Source: Hydractinia symbiolongicarpus (Eukaryota > Cnidaria > Hydrozoa > Anthoathecata > Hydractiniidae). Taken from it: DNA of 64,000 nucleotides. Location of the stretch: NCBI RefSeq assembly GCF_029227915.1, contig NC_079887.1, forward strand, positions 5,146,001 to 5,210,000. The letters run 5' to 3'. The notes under the pieces are model-generated. The model did not search any database. It was not told the origin of the DNA and saw only the letters and a list, made by a program, of their open reading frames with translations. This document shows positions 1 through 10,900 of the stretch, piece by piece. Every line of letters begins with the position of its first letter. The first letter of the stretch is position 1. The position numbers and the translations under genes were made by a program.

Positions 1-1865
1 ACTGAAGCGAATTGATACCGTTAGAAAGTCAATATAATGTAATTTTTGAGACTGGCTCTATTTCTTCTGCGCGTCCTAACGGCTACGATTGGTCCCACAG
101 CACAAAATGACTTATTTGTCTACATTTTTGAATAAGGCGCTACCCCGGCACCCAGTGTAATCGTTGAGTTCCGGCAATCATGTCAAATTAAGAAGAATGT
201 TTATTTCTTGGAGTCCAATCGTCTCACTTATCACATTTTTAAGATCATAGTCCAAAATCAGTTCAATTAAGTCCCACAGTCAATCGTTTCATTGTTAAAA
301 GCGATGCAACCTAGTAATACCAGAAAAATATCGCTAAATACATGTTGGTACGAGCATGTGACCCAACCGTTGTAGCTCAAACGAACTGACACCGTTAGAA
401 AGTCAATGAAATGTACTTTTTGAAACTGTCGCTAATTCTTCAGCGCGCGATAACGGCTAGGATTGGTCCCACAGTAAAAACTGGCTTATTAATCTAAATT
501 TTTAAGTGAAGCGCTACCACAGCGTCCAGTGTAATCGCTAAGTTCCGGCATTCAGGTCAAATTAAGAAGAATGTTATTTCTTGGAGTTCAATTGTTTCTT
601 TATCACAATTATCAGGTCACAGTCCAAAGTTATTTCAATTAAGTCTCACAGTCAATCGTTTCATTGTTAAAAGCGATGCAACCTAGTAATATCGGTAAGA
701 CATCACTAAATACATGTTGGCACGAATATGTGACGCAACTGTTGTAGTTGAAACGGACTGATACCGTTAGAAAGTCAATGAAATGTAGTATTTGAAACTA
801 TCTCTATTTCTTCAGCGCGCACTAAGGGCTAGGATTGTTCCCACAGTAAAAATTGTATTATTTATTTAAATTTTTAAATGAAGCGCTACCACAGCGCCCA
901 GTGTAATCGCTGAGTTTCGGCAGTCATGTCAAATTAAGAAGATTGTTATTTCTTGGAATCCAATTGTCACCTTTATAACATTTATAAGGTCACAGTCCAA
1001 AATCAGTTCAATTAAGTCCCACAGTCAATCGTTTCATTGTTAAAAGCGATGCAACCTAGTAATATCAGAAAAATATCGCTAAATACATGTTGGAACAAAT
1101 ATGTGTCCCAATCGTTGTAACTCAAACGGACTGACACCCTTAGAAAGTCAATGAAATGTACTTTTTGAAACTGTCTCTATTTCTTCAGCGCGCGATAACA
1201 GCTAGGATTGGTCCCACAGTAAGAAATGACTTATTTATCTAAATTTTTAAATGAAGCGCTACCACAGCGCCCAGTGTAATCGCTGAATTTCGGCAATCAC
1301 GTCAAATTAAGAAGAATGTTTTTTCTTGGAGTCCAATTGTCTCATTTATCACATTTATCAGGTCACAGTCCAAAGTTAGTACAATTAAGTTCCACAGTCA
1401 ATCGTTTCATTGTTAAAAGCGATGCAACCTAGTAATATCAGAAAAATATCGCTAAAAACATGTTGGTACAAATATGTGACCCAATCGTTGTACCTCAAAC
1501 GGGCTGACTCCCTAGGAAAGTCAATGAAATGTAGTTTTTGAAACTGTCGCTAATTCTGCAGCGCGTGATAACGGCTAGGATTGGTCCCACAGTAAAAAAT
1601 GATTTGTTAATCTAAATTTTTAAATGAAGTGCTACCATAGCGCCCAGTGTAATCGCTGAGTTCCGGCAATCACGTCAAATTAAGAAGAATGTTTTTTCTT
1701 GGAGTCCAATTGTCTCATTTATCACATTTATCAGGTCACAGCCCAAAATCAGTTCAATTAAGTCCCACAGTCAATCGTTTCATTGTTAAAAGCGATGCAA
1801 CCTAATAGTATGAGAGAAAAATCGCTAAGTACATGTTGGTACGAGTATGTGACGCAACCGTTGTA
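1..1865. repeat. Pentamer HOR, copy 1 (1865 bp)
   Basis: Five monomers form a unit that restarts at 1866 with the same ACTGAAGCGAATTGATACC. The order of subtypes, read from the bases after the anchor, is: m1 (GAGTATG...ACTGAAGCGAATTG, with GCACAAAATGAC and TACCCC), m2 (GAGCATG), m3 (GAATATGTGACGCAACTG), m4 (CAAATATGTG) and m5 (CGGGCTGAC). Scattered substitutions separate it from copy 2, such as CTAAGTTCC here (538-546) against CTGAGTTCC there. 1865 is five times 373, so the copies are in exact monomer phase. The window begins inside m1, so the true left edge is outside. Confidence 0.9.
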
Positions 1866-3730
1866 ACTGAAGCGAATTGATACCGTTAGAAAGTCAATGA
1901 AATGTAATTTTTGAGACTGGCTCTATTTCTTCTGCGCGTCCTAACGGCTACGATTGGTCCCACAGCACAAAATGACTTATTTGTCTACATTTTTGAATAA
2001 GGCGCTACCCTGGCACCCAGTGTAATCGTTGAGTTCCGGCAATCATGTCAAATTAAGAAGAATGTTTATTTCTTGGAGTCCAATTGTCTCACTTATCACA
2101 TTTTTAAGATCATAGTCCAAAATCAGTTCAATTAAGTCCCACAGTCAATCGTTTCATTGTTAAAAGCGATGCAACCTAGTAATACCAGAAAAATATCGCT
2201 AAATACATGTTGGTACGAGCATGTGACCCAACCGTTGTAGCTCAAACGAACTGACACCGTTAGAAAGTCAATGAAATGTACTTTTTGAAACTGTCGCTAA
2301 TTCTTCAGCGCGCGATAACGGCTAGGATTTGTCCCACAGTAAAAACTGGCTTATTAATCTAAATTTTTAAGTGAAGCGCTACCACAGCGTCCAGTGTAAT
2401 CGCTGAGTTCCGGCATTCAGGTCAAATTAAGAAGAATGTTATTTCTTGGAGTTCAATTGTTTCTTTATCACATTCATCAGGTCACAGTCCAAAGTTATTT
2501 CAATTAAGTCTCACAGTCAACCGTTTCATTGTTAAAAGCGATGCAACCTAGTAATATCGGTAAGACATCACTAAATACATGTTGGTACGAATATGTGACG
2601 CAACTGTTGTAGTTGAAACGGACTGATACCGTTAGAAAGTCAAAGAAATGTAGTATTTGAAACTATCTCTATTTCTTCAGCGCGCACTAAGGGCTAGGAT
2701 TGGTCCTACAGTAAAAATTGACTTATTTATCTAAATTTTTAAATGAAGCGCTACCACAGCGCCCAGTGTAATCGCTGAGTTTCGGCAGTCATGTCAAATT
2801 AAGAAGAATGTTATTTCTTGGAATCCAATTGTCACACTTATAACATTTATAAGGTCACAGTCCAAAATTAGTTCAATTAAGTCCCACAGTCAATCGTTTC
2901 ATTGTTAAAAGCGATGCAACCTAGTAATATCAAAAAAATATCGCTAAATACATGTTGGTACAAATATGTGACCCAATCGTTGTAACTCAAACGGACTGAC
3001 ACCCTTAGAAAGTCAATGAAATGTACTTTTTGAAACTGTCTCTATTTCTTCAGCGCGCGATAACAGCTAGGATTGGTCCCACAGTAAGAAATGACTTATT
3101 TATCTAAATTTTTAAATGAAGCGCTACCACAGCGCCCAGTGTAATCGCTGATTTTTGGCAATCACGTCAAATTAAAAAGAATGTTTTTTCTTGGAGTCCA
3201 ATTGTCTCATTTATCACATTTATCAGGTCACAGTCCAAAGTTAGTACAATTAAGTTCCACAGTCAATCGTTTTATTGTTAAAAGCGATGCAACCTAGTAA
3301 TATCAGAAAAATATCGCTAAATACATGTTGGTACGAATATGTGACCCAATCGTTGTAACTCAAACGGGCTGTCACCCTGGGAAAGTCAATGAAATGTAGT
3401 TTTTGAAACTGTCGCTAATTCTGCAGCGCGTGATAACGGCTAGGATTGGTCCCACAGTAAAAAATGATTTGATAATCTAAATTTTTAAATGAAGTGCTAC
3501 CATAGCGCCCAGTGTAATCGCTGAGTTCCGGCAATCACGTCAAATTAAGAAGAATGTTATTTCTTGGAGTCCAATTGTCTCATTTATCACATTTATCAGG
3601 TCACAGGCCAAAATCAGTTCAATTAAGTCCCACAGTCAATCGTTTCATTGTTAAAAGCGATGCAACCTAATAGTATGAGAGAAAAATCGCTAAATACATG
3701 TTGGTACGAGTATGTGACGCAACCGTTGTA
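1866..3730. repeat. Pentamer HOR, copy 2 (1865 bp)
   Basis: This has the same five subtypes in the same order as copy 1, at an exact offset of 1865 bp. Monomer anchors are at 2206, 2578, 2951, 3324 and 3697. Differences from copy 1 are scattered substitutions with almost no length change, so this duplication is older than the 4096-bp and 6.4-kb duplications further right. Confidence 0.9.
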
Positions 3731-5010
3731 ACTGAAGCGAACTGATACCGTTAGAAAGTCAATGAAATGTAATTTTTGAGACTGGCTCTATTTCTTCTGC
3801 GCGTCCTAACGGCTAAGATTGGTCCCACAGCACAAAATGATTTATTTGTCTACATTTTTGAATAAGGCGCTACCCCAGCGCCCAGTGTAATCGTTGAGTT
3901 CCGGCAATCATGTCAAATTAAGAAGAATGTTATTTCTTGAAGTCCAATTGCCTCACTTATCACACTTTTAAGATCATAGTCCAAAGTTAGTTCAATTAAG
4001 TCCTACAGTCAATCGTTTCATTGTTAAAAGCGATGCAACCTAGTAATATCAGAAAAATATCGCTAAATACATGTTGGTACGAGCATGTGACCCAACCGTT
4101 GCAACTCAAACGAACTGACACCGTTAGAAAGTCAATGAAATGTACTTTTTGAAACTGTCGCTAATTCTTCAGCGCGCAATTACGGCTAGGATTGGTCCCA
4201 CAGTAAAAACTTGCTTAATAATCTAAATTTTTAAATGAAGCGCTACCACAGCGTCCAGTGTAATCACTGAGTTCCGGCATTCAGGTCAAATTAAGAAGAA
4301 TGTTATTTCTTGGAGTTCAATTGTCTTCTTTATCACATTTATCAGGTCACAGTCCAAAGTTAGTTCAATTAAGTCCCACAGTCAATCGTTTCATTGTTAA
4401 AAGCGATACAACCTATTAATATCGGTAAGATATCAATAAATACATGTTGGTACGAATATGTGACGCAACTGTTGTAGTTAAAACGGACTGATACCGTTAG
4501 ATAGTCAATGAAATGTAGTATTTGAAACTGTCTCTATTTCTTCAGCGCGCGATAACAGCTAGGGTTGGTCCCACAGTAGGAAATGACTTATTTATCTAAA
4601 TTTTTAAATGAAGCGCTACCACAGCGCCCAGTGTAATCGCTGATTTCCGGCAATCACGCTAAATTAAGAAGAATGTTTTTTCTTGGAGTCCAATTGTCTC
4701 ATTTATCACATTTATCAGGTCACAGTCCAAAGTTAGTTCAATTAATTTCCACAGTCAATCGTTTCATTGTTAAAAGCGATGCAACCTAGTAATATCAGAA
4801 CAATATCGCTAAATACATGTTGGTACGAATATGTGACCCAATCGTTGTAACTCAAACGGGCTGACACCCTGGGAAAGTCAATGAAATGTAGTTTTTGAAA
4901 CTGTCGCTAATTCTTCAGCGCGTGATAACGGCTAGGATTGGTCAAACAGTAAAAAATGATTTGTTAATCTAAATTTTTAAATGAAGTGCTACCACAGCGC
5001 CCAGTGTAAT
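3731..5010. repeat. Pentamer HOR, shortened copy 3 with an m3/m4 hybrid monomer
   Basis: The copy starts like m1 (3731) and m2 (anchor 4070). The next monomer (anchor 4443) begins as m3 (GACGCAACTGTTGTAG, GTAGTATTTG) but from about 4545 reads as m4 (GATAACAGCTAGGGTTGG, GTAGGAAATGAC). It is followed by an m5-type monomer (anchor 4816, CGGGCTGACACCCTGGG). The copy therefore has four monomers instead of five. An in-phase unequal exchange inside the TATTTCTTCAGCGCGC block explains this. The right limit is approximate because the sequence grades into other subtypes. Confidence 0.8.
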
Positions 5011-5358
5011 CGCTGAGTTGCGGCAATCATGTCAAATTAAGAAGAATGTTATTTCTTGGCGTCCAATTGTCTCACTTATAAAATTTATCAGCTCACAGTC
5101 CAAAGTTAGTTCAATTAAGTCCCACAGTCAATCGTTTCATTATTAAAAGCGATGCAATCTAGTAATATCTGAAAAATATCGCTAAATACATGTTGGTACG
5201 AATATGTGACCCAATCGTTGTAACTCAAACGGACTGACACCCCTAGAAAGTCAATGAAATGTACTTCTTGAAACTGTCTCTATTTCTTCAGCGCGCGATA
5301 ACAGCTAGGGTTGGTCCCACAGTAGTAAATGACCTATTTATCTAAATTTTTAAATAAA

Positions 5359-5373
5359 GCGCTACCACAGCGC
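5359..5373. other. Compact dyad GCGCT-ACCAC-AGCGC (representative copy)
   Basis: A 5-bp inverted repeat (GCGCT / AGCGC) flanks a 5-base loop directly after the A/T tract. It is present once per monomer across the array. Common variants are GTGCT for the left arm, AGCGT for the right arm, and loop ACCCC in the subfamily with TCTACATTTTTGAATA upstream. Two copies (44704 and 46030 areas) read GTGGTACCAC, a different perfect palindrome. It could be a protein-binding dyad or a small hairpin; no function can be read from sequence alone. Confidence 0.6.
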
Positions 5374-5716
5374 CCAGTGTAATCGCTGATTTCCGGCAAT
5401 CACGCTAAATTAAGAAGAATGTTTTTTCTTGGAGTCCAATTGTCTCATTTATCAAATTTATCAGGTCACAGTCCAAAGTTAGTTCAATTAATTTCCACAG
5501 TCAATCGTTTCATTGTTAAAAGCGATGCAACCTAGTAATATCAGAAAAATATCGCTAAATACATGGTGGTACGAATTTGTGACCCAATCATTGTAACTCA
5601 AACGGACTGACACCCTTGGAAAGTCAATGAAATGTAGTTTTTGAAACTGTCGCTAATTCTTCAGCGCGTGATAACGGCTAGGATTGGTCCCACAGTAAAA
5701 AATTATTTGTTAATCT

Positions 5717-6088
5717 AAATTTTTAAATGAAGTGCTACCACAGCGCCCAGTGTAATCGCTGAGTTGCGGCAATCATGTCAAATTAAAAAGAATGTTATTT
5801 CTTGGAGTCCAATTGTCTCACTTTCACATTTATAAGGTCACAGCCCAAAGTCAGTTAAATTAAGTCCCACAGTCAATCGTTTCATTGTTAAAAGCGATGC
5901 AACCTAGTAATATCAGAAAAATATCGCTAAATACATGTTGGTACGAATATGTGACCAAACCGTTGTAACTCAAACGGACTCACACCGTTAGAAAGTCAAT
6001 GAAATGTACTTTTGGAAACTGTCGCTATATTTTCAGTGCGCGATAACGGCTAGGATTGGTCCCACAGTAAAAATTGACTTTCTTATCT
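5717..6088. repeat. Local one-monomer duplication, left copy
   Basis: From the A/T tract onward this 372-bp stretch is repeated immediately at 6089-6459. Shared private features include CTTTTGGAAACTG, GCTATATTTTCAGTGCG and AGTCAGTTAAATTAAG. It ends where the next A/T tract begins, so the exchange kept phase. Confidence 0.8.
5880..6004. other. Nested inverted repeats around the monomer anchor
   Basis: Three inverted pairs are visible in about 125 bp. The outer pair is TTTCATTG at 5880-5887 with CAATGAAA at 5997-6004 (8 of 8 complementary). Inside it, AGCGAT at 5893-5898 pairs with ATCGCT at 5923-5928, and CCGTT at 5960-5964 pairs with AACGG at 5973-5977. The arms do not overlap and are arranged as a closed outer stem with two inner stems. 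The same motifs recur in most monomers, although subtypes break some arms (ATCGTT replaces CCGTT in many copies, TTTCACTG replaces TTTCATTG in others). Whether any structure forms is inference. Perfect 5-8 bp arms can also occur by chance once in a monomer and then be copied. Confidence 0.6.
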
Positions 6089-6305
6089 AAATTTTTAAAT
6101 GAAGTGCTACCACAGCGCCCAGTGTAATCGCTGAGTTGCGGCAATCATGTCAAATTAAGAAGAATGTTATTTCTTGGAGTCCAATTGTCTCACTTTCACA
6201 TTTATAAGGTCACAGCCCAAAGTCAGTTAAATTAAGTCCCACAGTCAATCGTTTCATTGTTAAAAGCGATGCAACCTAGTAATATCAGAAAAATATCGCT
6301 AAATA
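5934..6305 (+). repeat. Reference monomer (372 bp) showing the landmarks of the unit
   Basis: This is a typical monomer, taken from anchor to anchor. Landmarks in order: the anchor with GGTACGAATATGTGAC; CCGTT/AACGG inverted arms around GTAACTCA; AAAGTCAATGAAATGTA; a pyrimidine-rich stretch leading to CAGCGCGCGATAACGG (one base differs in this copy); TTGGTCCCACAGTAAAAA; an uninterrupted A/T tract (AAATTTTTAAAT); the GCGCT-loop-AGCGC dyad (here GTGCT); CCAGTGTAATCGCTGAG; CAATCATGTCAAATTA; TTGGAGTCCAATTGTCTCAC; CACAGTCAATCGTTTCATTG; and AGCGAT...ATCGCT just before the next anchor. Most sequence variation sits in the positions following the anchor, around the CGCGCGATAACGG block and in the TCTCACTT..CACATTT..AAGGTCA segment. 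The choice of first base is arbitrary. Confidence 0.9.
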
Positions 6306-6459
6306 CATGTTGGTACGAATATGTGACCAAACCGTTGTAACTCAAACGGACTCACACCGTTAGAAAGTCAATGAAATGTACTTTTGGAAACTGTCGCTAT
6401 ATTTTCGTGCGCGATAACGGCTAGGATTGGTCCCACAGTAAAAATTGACTTTCTTATCT
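6089..6459. repeat. Local one-monomer duplication, right copy
   Basis: This is a near-identical repeat of 5717-6088. It differs mainly by AAGAAG for AAAAAG near 6158 and a 1-bp deletion near 6406 (TTTTCGTGC instead of TTTTCAGTGC). Confidence 0.8.
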
Positions 6460-7250
6460 AAATTTTTAAATGAAGCGCTACCACAGCGCCATGTGTAATC
6501 GCTGAGTTTCGGCAATCATGTCAAATTAAGAAGAATGTTATTTCTTTGAATCCAATTGTCTCACTTATAACATTTATAAGGTCACAGTTCAAAATCAGTT
6601 CAATTAAGTGCCACAGTCAATCGTTTCACTGTTAAAAGCGATGCAACATAGTAATATGAGAAAAATATCGCTAAATACATGTTGGTACGAATATGTGACA
6701 CAACCGTTGTAACTGAAGCGGATTAATACCGTCAGAAAGTCAATGAAATGTAGTTTTTGAAACTGTCGCAATTTCTTCAGCGCGCGATAACGGCTAGGAT
6801 TGGTCCCACAGTAAAAATGACTTATTTATTTAAATTTTTTAATGAAGCGCTACCACAGCGCCCAGTGTAATCGCTGAGTTGCGGCAATCATGTTTAATTA
6901 AAAAGAATGTTATTTCTGGAGTCCAATTGTCTCACTTTCACATTTATAAGGTCATAGCCCAAAGTCAGTTCAATTAAGTCTCACAGTCAATCGTTTCATT
7001 GTTAAAAGCGATGCAACCTAGTAATAGAGGCAAAGTATCGCTAAATACATGATGGTACGAATATGTGATCAAACCGTTGTAACTCAAACGGACTGACACC
7101 GTTAGAAAGTCAATGATATGTACTTTTTGAAATTGTCGCTATATTTTCAGCGCGTTATAACGGCTAGGATTGGTCCAACAGTAAAAATTGACTTTTTTAT
7201 CTAAATTTTTGAATGAAGCGCTACCACAGCGCCATGTGTAATCGCTGAGT

Positions 7251-7621
7251 TCCGGCAATCATGTCAAATTAATAAGAATGTTATTTCTTGAAGTCCAATT
7301 GTCTCACTTATAATATTTATAACGTCACAGTCCAAATCAGTTCAATTAAGTCCCACAGTCAATCGTTTCACTGTTAAAAGCGATGCAACCTAGTAATACC
7401 AGGAAAATATCGCTAAATACATGTTGGTACGAGTATGTGACGCAACCCTTGTAACTGAAGCGGATTGATACCGATAGAAAGTCAATGAAATGTAATTCTT
7501 GAAACTGTCGCTATTTCTTCAGCGCGCAATAACGGCTAGGATTGGTCCCACAGTAAAAATGACTTATTTATCTAAATTTTTAAATGAAGCGCTACCACAG
7601 CGCCCAGTGTAATCGCTGAGT
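7251..7621. repeat. Local monomer duplication inside copy A, left copy
   Basis: This 371-bp unit is repeated directly at 7622-7992. Both carry AATTAATAAGAATG, TATAATATTTATAACG and GCAACCCTTGTAACTG. They differ at TCCGG/CCCGG, CCAATT/CCAGTT and TGTAATT/TGCAATT. Confidence 0.8.
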
Positions 7622-7992
7622 CCCGGCAATCATGTCAAATTAATAAGAATGTTATTTCTTGAAGTCCAGTTGTCTCACTTATAATATTTATAACGTCACA
7701 GTCCAAATCAGTTCAATTAAGTCCCACAGTCAATCGTTTCACTGTTAAAAGCGATGCAACCTAGTAATACCAGGAAAATATCGCTAAATACATGTTGGTA
7801 CGAGTATGTGACGCAACCCTTGTAACTGAAGCGGATTGATACCGATAGAAAGTCAATGAAATGCAATTCTTGAAACTGTCGCTATTTCTTCAGCGCGCAA
7901 TAACGGCTAGGATTGGTCCCACAGTAAAAATGACTTATTTATCTAAATTTTTAAATGAAGCGCTACCACAGCGCCCAGTGTAATCGCTGAGT
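7622..7992. repeat. Local monomer duplication inside copy A, right copy
   Basis: This is the second copy of 7251-7621. Its partner in copy B is the monomer that lost 188 bp at 14170, so copy B preserves only part of it. Confidence 0.8.
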
Positions 7993-10900
7993 CCCGGCAA
8001 TCATGTCAAATTAAAAAGAATGTTATTTCTTGGAGTCGAATTGTCTCCTTTATCACATTTATCAGGTCACAGTCCAAAGTTAATTCAATTACGTCCCACA
8101 CTCAATCGTTTCATTGTTGAAAGCGATGCAACCTAGTAATATCAGAAAAATATCGCTAAATACATGTTGGTACGAATATGTGACCAAACCGTTGTAACTC
8201 AAACGGACTCACATCGTTAGAAAGTCAATGAAGTGTAGTATTTGAAACTGTCTCTGTTTCTTCAGCGTGCGATAACAGCTAGGATTGGTCCCATAGTAAG
8301 AAATGACTTATTTATCTAAATTTTTAAATGAAGCGCTACCACAGCGCCCAGTGTAATCGCTGAGTTTCGGCAATCATGTCAAATTAAGAAGAATGTTATT
8401 TCTTTGAATCCAATTGTCTCACTTATAACATTTATAAGGCCACAGTTCAAAATCAGTTCAATTAAGTGCCACAGTCAATCGTTTCATTGTTAAAAGCGAT
8501 GCAACATAGTAATATGAGAAAAATATTGCTAAATACATGTTGGTACGAATATGTGACCCAATCGTTGTAAATCAAACGGGCTGACACCCTGGGAAAGTCA
8601 ATGAAATGTAGTTTTTGAAACTGACGCTAATTCTCCAACGCGTGATAACGGCTAGGATTGGCCCCGCAGTAAAAATTGATTTGTTAATCTAAATTTTTAA
8701 ATGAAGTGCTACCACAGCGCCCAGTGTAATCGCTGAGTTGCGGCAATCATGTCAAATTAAGAAGAATGTTATTTCTTGGCATCCAATTGTCTCACTTATA
8801 AAATTTATCAGCTCACAGTCCAAAGTTAGTTCAATTAAGTCCCACAGTCAATCGTTTCATTATTAAAAGCGATGCAATCTAGTAATATCTGAAAAATATC
8901 GCTAAATACATGTTGGTACGAATATGTGACCCAATCGTTGTAACTCAAACGGACTGACACCCCTAGAAAGTCAATGAAATGTACTTCTTGAAACTGTCTC
9001 TATTTCTTCAGCGCGCGATAACAGCTAGGGTTGGTCCCACAGTAGGAAATGACTTATTTATCTAAATTTTTAAATGAAGCGCTACCACAGCGCCCAGTGT
9101 AATCGCTGATTTCCGGCAATCACGCTAAATTAAGAAGAATATTTTTTCTTGGAGTCCAATTGTCTCATTTATCACATTTATCAGGTCACAGTCCAAAGTT
9201 AGTTCAATTAATTTCCACAGTCAATCGTTTCATTGTTAAAAGCGATGCAACCTAGTAATATCAGAAAAATATCGCTAAATACATGGTGGTACGAATTTGT
9301 GACCCAATCATTGTAACTCAAACGGACTCACATCGTTAGAAAGTCAATGAAGTGTAGTATTTGAAACTGTCTCTGTTTCTTCAGCGCGTGATAACGGCTA
9401 GGATTGGTCCCACAGTAAAAAATTATTTGTTAATCTAAATTTTTAAATGAAGTGCTACCACAGCGCCCAGTGTAATCGCTGAGTTGCGGCAATCATGTCA
9501 AATTAAGAAGAATGTTATTTCTCGGAGTCCAATTGTCTCACTTTCACATTTATAAGGTCACAGCCCAAAGTCAGTTAAATTAAGTCCCACAGTCAATCGT
9601 TTCATTGTTAAAAGCGATGCAACCTAGTAATATCAGAAAATATCGCTAAATACATGTTGGTACGAATATGTGACCAAACCGTTGTAACTCAAACGGACTC
9701 ACACCGTTAGAAAGTCAATGAAATGTACTTTTGGAAACTGTCGCTATATTTTCAGTGCGCGATAACGGCTAGGATTGGTCCCACAGTAAAAATTGACTTT
9801 CTTATCTAAATTTTTAAATGAAGCGCTACCACAGCGCCCAGTGTAATCGCTGAGTTTCGGCAATCATGTCAAATTAAGAAGAATGTTATTTCTTTGAATC
9901 CAATTGTCTCACTTATAACATTTATAAGGTCACAGTTCAAAATCAGTTCAATTAAGTGCCACAGTCAATCGTTTCACTGTTAAAAGCGATGCAACATAGT
10001 AATATGAGAAAAATATCGCTAAATACATGTTGGTACGAATATGTGACACAACCGTTGTAACTGAAGCGGATTAATACCGTCAGAAAGTCAATGAAATGTA
10101 GTTTTTGAAACTGTCGCAATTTCTTCAGCGCGCGATAACGGCTAGGATTGGTCCCACAGTAAAAATGACTTATTTATTTAAATTTTTTAATGAAGCGCTA
10201 CCACAGCGCCCAGTGTAATCGCTGAGTTGCGGCAATCATGTTTAATTAAAAAGAATGTTATTTCTGGAGTCCAATTGTCTCACTTTCACATTTATAAGGT
10301 CATAGCCCAAAGTCAGTTCAATTAAGTCTCACAGTCAATCGTTTCATTGTTAAAAGCGATGCAACCTAGTAATACCAGGAAAATATCGCTAAATACATGT
10401 TGGTACGAGTATGTGACGCAACCCTTGTAACTGAAGCGGATTGATACCGATAGAAAGTCAATGAAATGTAATTCTTGAAACTGTCGCTATTTCTTCAGCG
10501 CGCAATAACGGCTAGGATTGGTCCCACAGTAAAAATGACTTATTTATCTAAATTTTTAAATGAAGCGCCACCACAGCGCCCAGTGTAATCGCTGAGTCCC
10601 GGCAATCATGTCAAATTAAAAAGAATGTTATTTCTTGGAGTCGAATTGTCTCCTTTATCACATTTATCAGGTCACAGTCCAAAGTTAATTCAATTACGTC
10701 CCACACTCAATCGTTTCATTGTTAAAAGCGATGCAACCTAGTAATATCAGAAAAATATCGCTAAATACATGTTGGTACGAGTATGTGACGCAACCCTTGT
10801 AACTGAAGCGGATTGATACCGATAGAAAGTCAATGAAATGTAATTCTTGAAACTGTCGCTATTTCTTCAGCGCGCAATAACGGCTAGGATTGGTCCCACA

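Larger units (their letters stand above)
5011..6683. repeat. Satellite monomers between HOR blocks
   Basis: Anchors lie at 5189, 5562, 5934, 6306 and 6678. These monomers are close to those later found inside the 6.4-kb duplicated block (the GGTGGTACGAATTTGTG variant at 5562 recurs at 9282 and 15665). The stretch includes a one-monomer local duplication, listed separately. There is no gene and no non-satellite sequence. Confidence 0.85.

Noticed and set aside
1278-1305. CENP-B-box-like sequence (TTTCGGCAATCACGTCA)
   Set aside because: It keeps TTCG but lacks the required A and the CGGG end, and most monomers read TTCCGG or TTGCGG here.
5934-6020. Hammerhead ribozyme core (CTGAYAC...GAAAGTC around the GGACTGACACCGTTAGAAAGTC region)
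   Set aside because: The core CUGANGA is not present (the sequence reads CTGAYAC or CTCACAC), and no stem II forms between it and GAAA. The reverse strand showed no better candidate.
5717-6460. Half-unit (about 186-bp) ancestral dimer inside the monomer
   Set aside because: ATCGCT and GTCAAT motifs occur twice per monomer, but at unequal distances (about 168 and 205 bp) and without alignable flanks, so an internal dimer is not supported by eye.
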